Positions 5,327 to 7,192 of a stretch of 7,192 bases of DNA are shown one piece after another. The number at the start of each line of letters is the position of its first letter. The stretch's first letter is position 1. The position numbers were made by a program, and so were the translations under genes. A model generated the notes under the pieces. The model saw only the letters and a program-made list of their open reading frames with translations. It had not been told where the DNA came from and ran no database searches. The DNA is from Chroococcidiopsidaceae cyanobacterium CP_BM_RX_35 (GTDB taxonomy: Bacteria > Cyanobacteriota > Cyanobacteriia > Cyanobacteriales > Chroococcidiopsidaceae): assembly GCA_019242465.1 (NCBI GenBank), contig JAFAVL010000277.1:1-7192 (forward strand), read 5' to 3'.

Positions 5327-5364
5327 TGTGTCAGAGATTATCTGCATTGAAGTTAGGTAGGGCA

Positions 5365-7192
5365 GTGCGAAAGTTTTTACATACTCGACTCTTCACAACT
5401 ATCATCAGTTTCCTGGTATTCATAGCGATTGTGTGGGTGTTTTGTAGTCAAGGCGCTCTGGCTGTTGCCTTAATTAAGAATAGTAACGCTCAGCTTGTAT
5501 CCCTAGATGGGGAAAGCAAAAGTAACCTAGTTGGAAATGATTTTGTACTCACCCTGACAAATGAAACGCCACCTTCTCCATTATCAGCATTTTGGTCAGA
5601 AGACTATCACTGTAAAAAAAACTTATTTAAAGCTGAAGATGTTCAAGGTCCGTTTGATTACCGGGGTTGTAATGCAGTACGCTTTTATCCCATTCCATCT
5701 CAATCGGGCTCTTATTTTCAAAGATTTGGGTACAACTTAAAGAAACATGATGATGACTGTTCCTTCCAACAATGGGGAATTCGTATTAGTCACCTCAAGG
5801 CAACGCCTGTGATAGCTCCGGCGCCTCAAGAGCGCAAGCTCAATAGTGAGGTAATGCCTCCTTTATTTGAACCTGGCTCAGTGGTTTTTGCACCGCCGCC
5901 GGAGGGGGTCCCCTTTTCAAGAGGAAAATTTAAAGTTGATAGCGGTTACGACCAAAGTGCAGTCATTTTTAACAAAGAAGTTTGGGTTGCTTTTGAGTGT
6001 TATGGAAATGCAGAAGGAAAAGGTGGTTCTGTCGGTTTTGGTACAGGATTTGATCGAGTAAAGTCTGATTCTGTTGCAGCCTGCGTTGCTCCCTACAATC
6101 CAAAAGCACAGAGGATTGACTATTCTAGAGGAACAATACCGATCCTTGGCGGGTCTTATAAAGCAGGAGATGCCTTTGGGTATTCTGCTTCAGTACCGAA
6201 ACTCTTGGTTCACAAAGAGCGTTTGTTCTTATATTGGTCTAGCGCGAAGTTCGTTCGAAGAACACTCAAATGGCAACAAGTTTCTGTGCGTGGAATTGAG
6301 TTAGAGCAGGAATCAGATGGTTTTAAGCGTTTGTGGGTCAAGGGTTACTTGGGTAAAGAAATTATGGCGAATGACCCCTCCACTTGGGAAGTTTGGTCGC
6401 CTGGACATCAGTCGAACGATAACTCCCTTGCTGATGTATTTCAATTGATCAGTGATGGAAATTATGTTTACGCTCTTGGTGCAATTGGTGGTCAAGGATG
6501 CTTAGGACCAACGGATGTAGTTGAGGGCTGTTACCAATTTAGTATCTCACGTTCCCATTCTGCTCTTGGAAATGGTATTTTTGCCAGAAATAAGATCAGC
6601 CGTTTCCCTTTAAGGAATTCCAGCTCTTACACTTTTCTTGATAGTAGTTTCTCAAAAGTACCAGGAATTTTCGGCTCATTTGATGCAGTAAAAGTTAAAC
6701 AAGGAGATCCGTCAAGCTTGTTAAGTGGTATTTACAGAGTTAGACTGCGTAAAACCTTTTCACCACCAAAAGTCAAGAGCTGGGAAGAGGATTTTTTGGA
6801 GACTCTTACTCAAGACTTGTTCGGCAGAAAACCGACTATAGCTGAAGTAAAAACCTTTATTTTTCCAACTTCTCAAATCGCACCTTCACCCAAAACCATT
6901 GTTGAATCGCTGCTGTCTGACCCGGACAATGTAGAACTTGCTGTATTCCATCGTTTCTACGAGATGTTATTCCTTCATCCTAGCAGTCAGGCAACCAAAA
7001 GCAAAAGAAAGCATTGGCGGATGGAACTGGAGTCGCACGGTCCAAAAGGTCTTTTTCTATCACTATTAACCTCTAAAGATTTGCAGCAGGTTAAGAGGAA
7101 ACAAGCGATCACCTTGCCTAATGAATTGAACGAGAAGCAAATAGCGCAAGTTGTGGTTAACGATTCCTTTCAAAAGTTTTTGCATCGCCCTC
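5365..7192 (+). CDS. Exported protein of unknown function, 3' end outside the window
   Basis: The frame runs without a stop from GTG 5365 to the right edge, giving 609 residues, and I do not recognise a named family for the whole. Residues 1-33 are a clear signal peptide: basic MRKFLHTR, hydrophobic core 11-27, and an ALA cleavage motif (31-33), so the product is exported. Residues about 36-145 form a first domain with Cys83, Cys101 and Cys132. A Pro-rich linker (146-184) follows. Residues about 185-465 are beta-rich, with recurring strands such as LFLYWSS, LWVKGYLG and LISDGNYVYALGAIGG that suggest a beta-propeller-like fold. Residues 473-609 turn helical, with segments like DLFGRKPTIAEVKTF, FYEMLFLHPSS and SFQKFLHRP that resemble repeated DUF4214-type units ('LY...LGR.P...E'). 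The GTG start is chosen for the signal peptide; AGG lies seven bases upstream. A promoter and leader hairpin precede it. Confidence 0.8.
   Translation, partial: MRKFLHTRLFTTIISFLVFIAIVWVFCSQGALAVALIKNSNAQLVSLDGESKSNLVGNDFVLTLTNETPPSPLSAFWSEDYHCKKNLFKAEDVQGPFDYRGCNAVRFYPIPSQSGSYFQRFGYNLKKHDDDCSFQQWGIRISHLKATPVIAPAPQERKLNSEVMPPLFEPGSVVFAPPPEGVPFSRGKFKVDSGYDQSAVIFNKEVWVAFECYGNAEGKGGSVGFGTGFDRVKSDSVAACVAPYNPKAQRIDYSRGTIPILGGSYKAGDAFGYSASVPKLLVHKERLFLYWSSAKFVRRTLKWQQVSVRGIELEQESDGFKRLWVKGYLGKEIMANDPSTWEVWSPGHQSNDNSLADVFQLISDGNYVYALGAIGGQGCLGPTDVVEGCYQFSISRSHSALGNGIFARNKISRFPLRNSSSYTFLDSSFSKVPGIFGSFDAVKVKQGDPSSLLSGIYRVRLRKTFSPPKVKSWEEDFLETLTQDLFGRKPTIAEVKTFIFPTSQIAPSPKTIVESLLSDPDNVELAVFHRFYEMLFLHPSSQATKSKRKHWRMELESHGPKGLFLSLLTSKDLQQVKRKQAITLPNELNEKQIAQVVVNDSFQKFLHRP

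Larger units (their letters stand above)
4952..5364. other. 413-bp intergenic region between divergent genes
   Basis: It separates the minus-strand membrane-protein operon from the plus-strand exported-protein gene. In order it holds: the Shine-Dalgarno of the minus gene; a cluster of seven CTAG tetramers (starting at 4987, 5089, 5127, 5146, 5157, 5206 and 5261); a direct repeat ACTGCTAGT at 5085 and 5123; a terminator-like hairpin (5125-5171); a SigA-type promoter (5251-5279); and a leader hairpin (5304-5326). A lone -10-like TACAAT at 5070-5075 has no good -35. The short open frames here have no coding character. No tRNA or known riboswitch was recognised. Confidence 0.6.

Noticed and set aside
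5867..6495. Short open frames on both strands within the exported-protein gene
   Set aside because: They are out-of-frame shadows of the single uninterrupted 609-codon frame.

Overview
The window most likely comes from a cyanobacterium. Two copies of the cyanobacterial HIP1 octamer (GCGATCGC) are present at 44-51 and 2231-2238. The intergenic low-complexity tracts of the GGGGAGCA / TGCTCCCC type are common in filamentous and Chroococcidiopsis-like genomes. Several proteins also look like conserved cyanobacterial ones, such as the small membrane/cysteine protein at 4664-4951. I cannot name a species.

Layout. (1) 1-193, plus strand: the C-terminal tail of a gene entering from the left, probably a DEAD-box RNA helicase, followed by a plausible intrinsic terminator (236-267) inside purine/pyrimidine low-complexity repeats. 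(2) 439-1386, minus strand: an aldo/keto reductase with a complete catalytic tetrad, convergent with the helicase. (3) 1387-1509: a divergent intergenic region with an inverted repeat. (4) 1510-4005, plus strand: a probable operon of an inositol-monophosphatase-family phosphatase, an ABC-2-type exporter ATPase (25 bp downstream) and its membrane permease (start overlapping the ATPase stop as TAATG). (5) 4951 down to 4006, minus strand: a second operon of a small one-helix membrane protein with a Cys-rich tail, a small cupin, and the decayed 5' end of a ChaN-like (haem/cofactor-binding Tiki-fold) gene. That third gene overlaps the cupin stop by ATGA, has an in-frame TAG at codon 29, and is cut off against the permease stop codon. 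(6) 4952-5364: a 413-bp intergenic region with a cluster of CTAG sites, an orphan terminator-like hairpin plus T8, a good SigA-type promoter and a leader hairpin. (7) 5365 to the right edge, plus strand: an exported protein of unknown function, at least 609 residues, with a signal peptide, a Cys-containing N-terminal domain, a Pro-rich linker, a beta-rich propeller-like middle and a helical C-terminal part resembling DUF4214-type repeats.

The plus operon (4) and minus operon (5) converge at about 4005. The junction looks like a deletion or rearrangement that removed most of the ChaN-like gene. I found no mobile element, CRISPR array, tRNA or rRNA, and no clear novel multi-gene system. The least explained parts are the large exported protein, the orphan terminator upstream of it, and the ChaN remnant with its operon partners.
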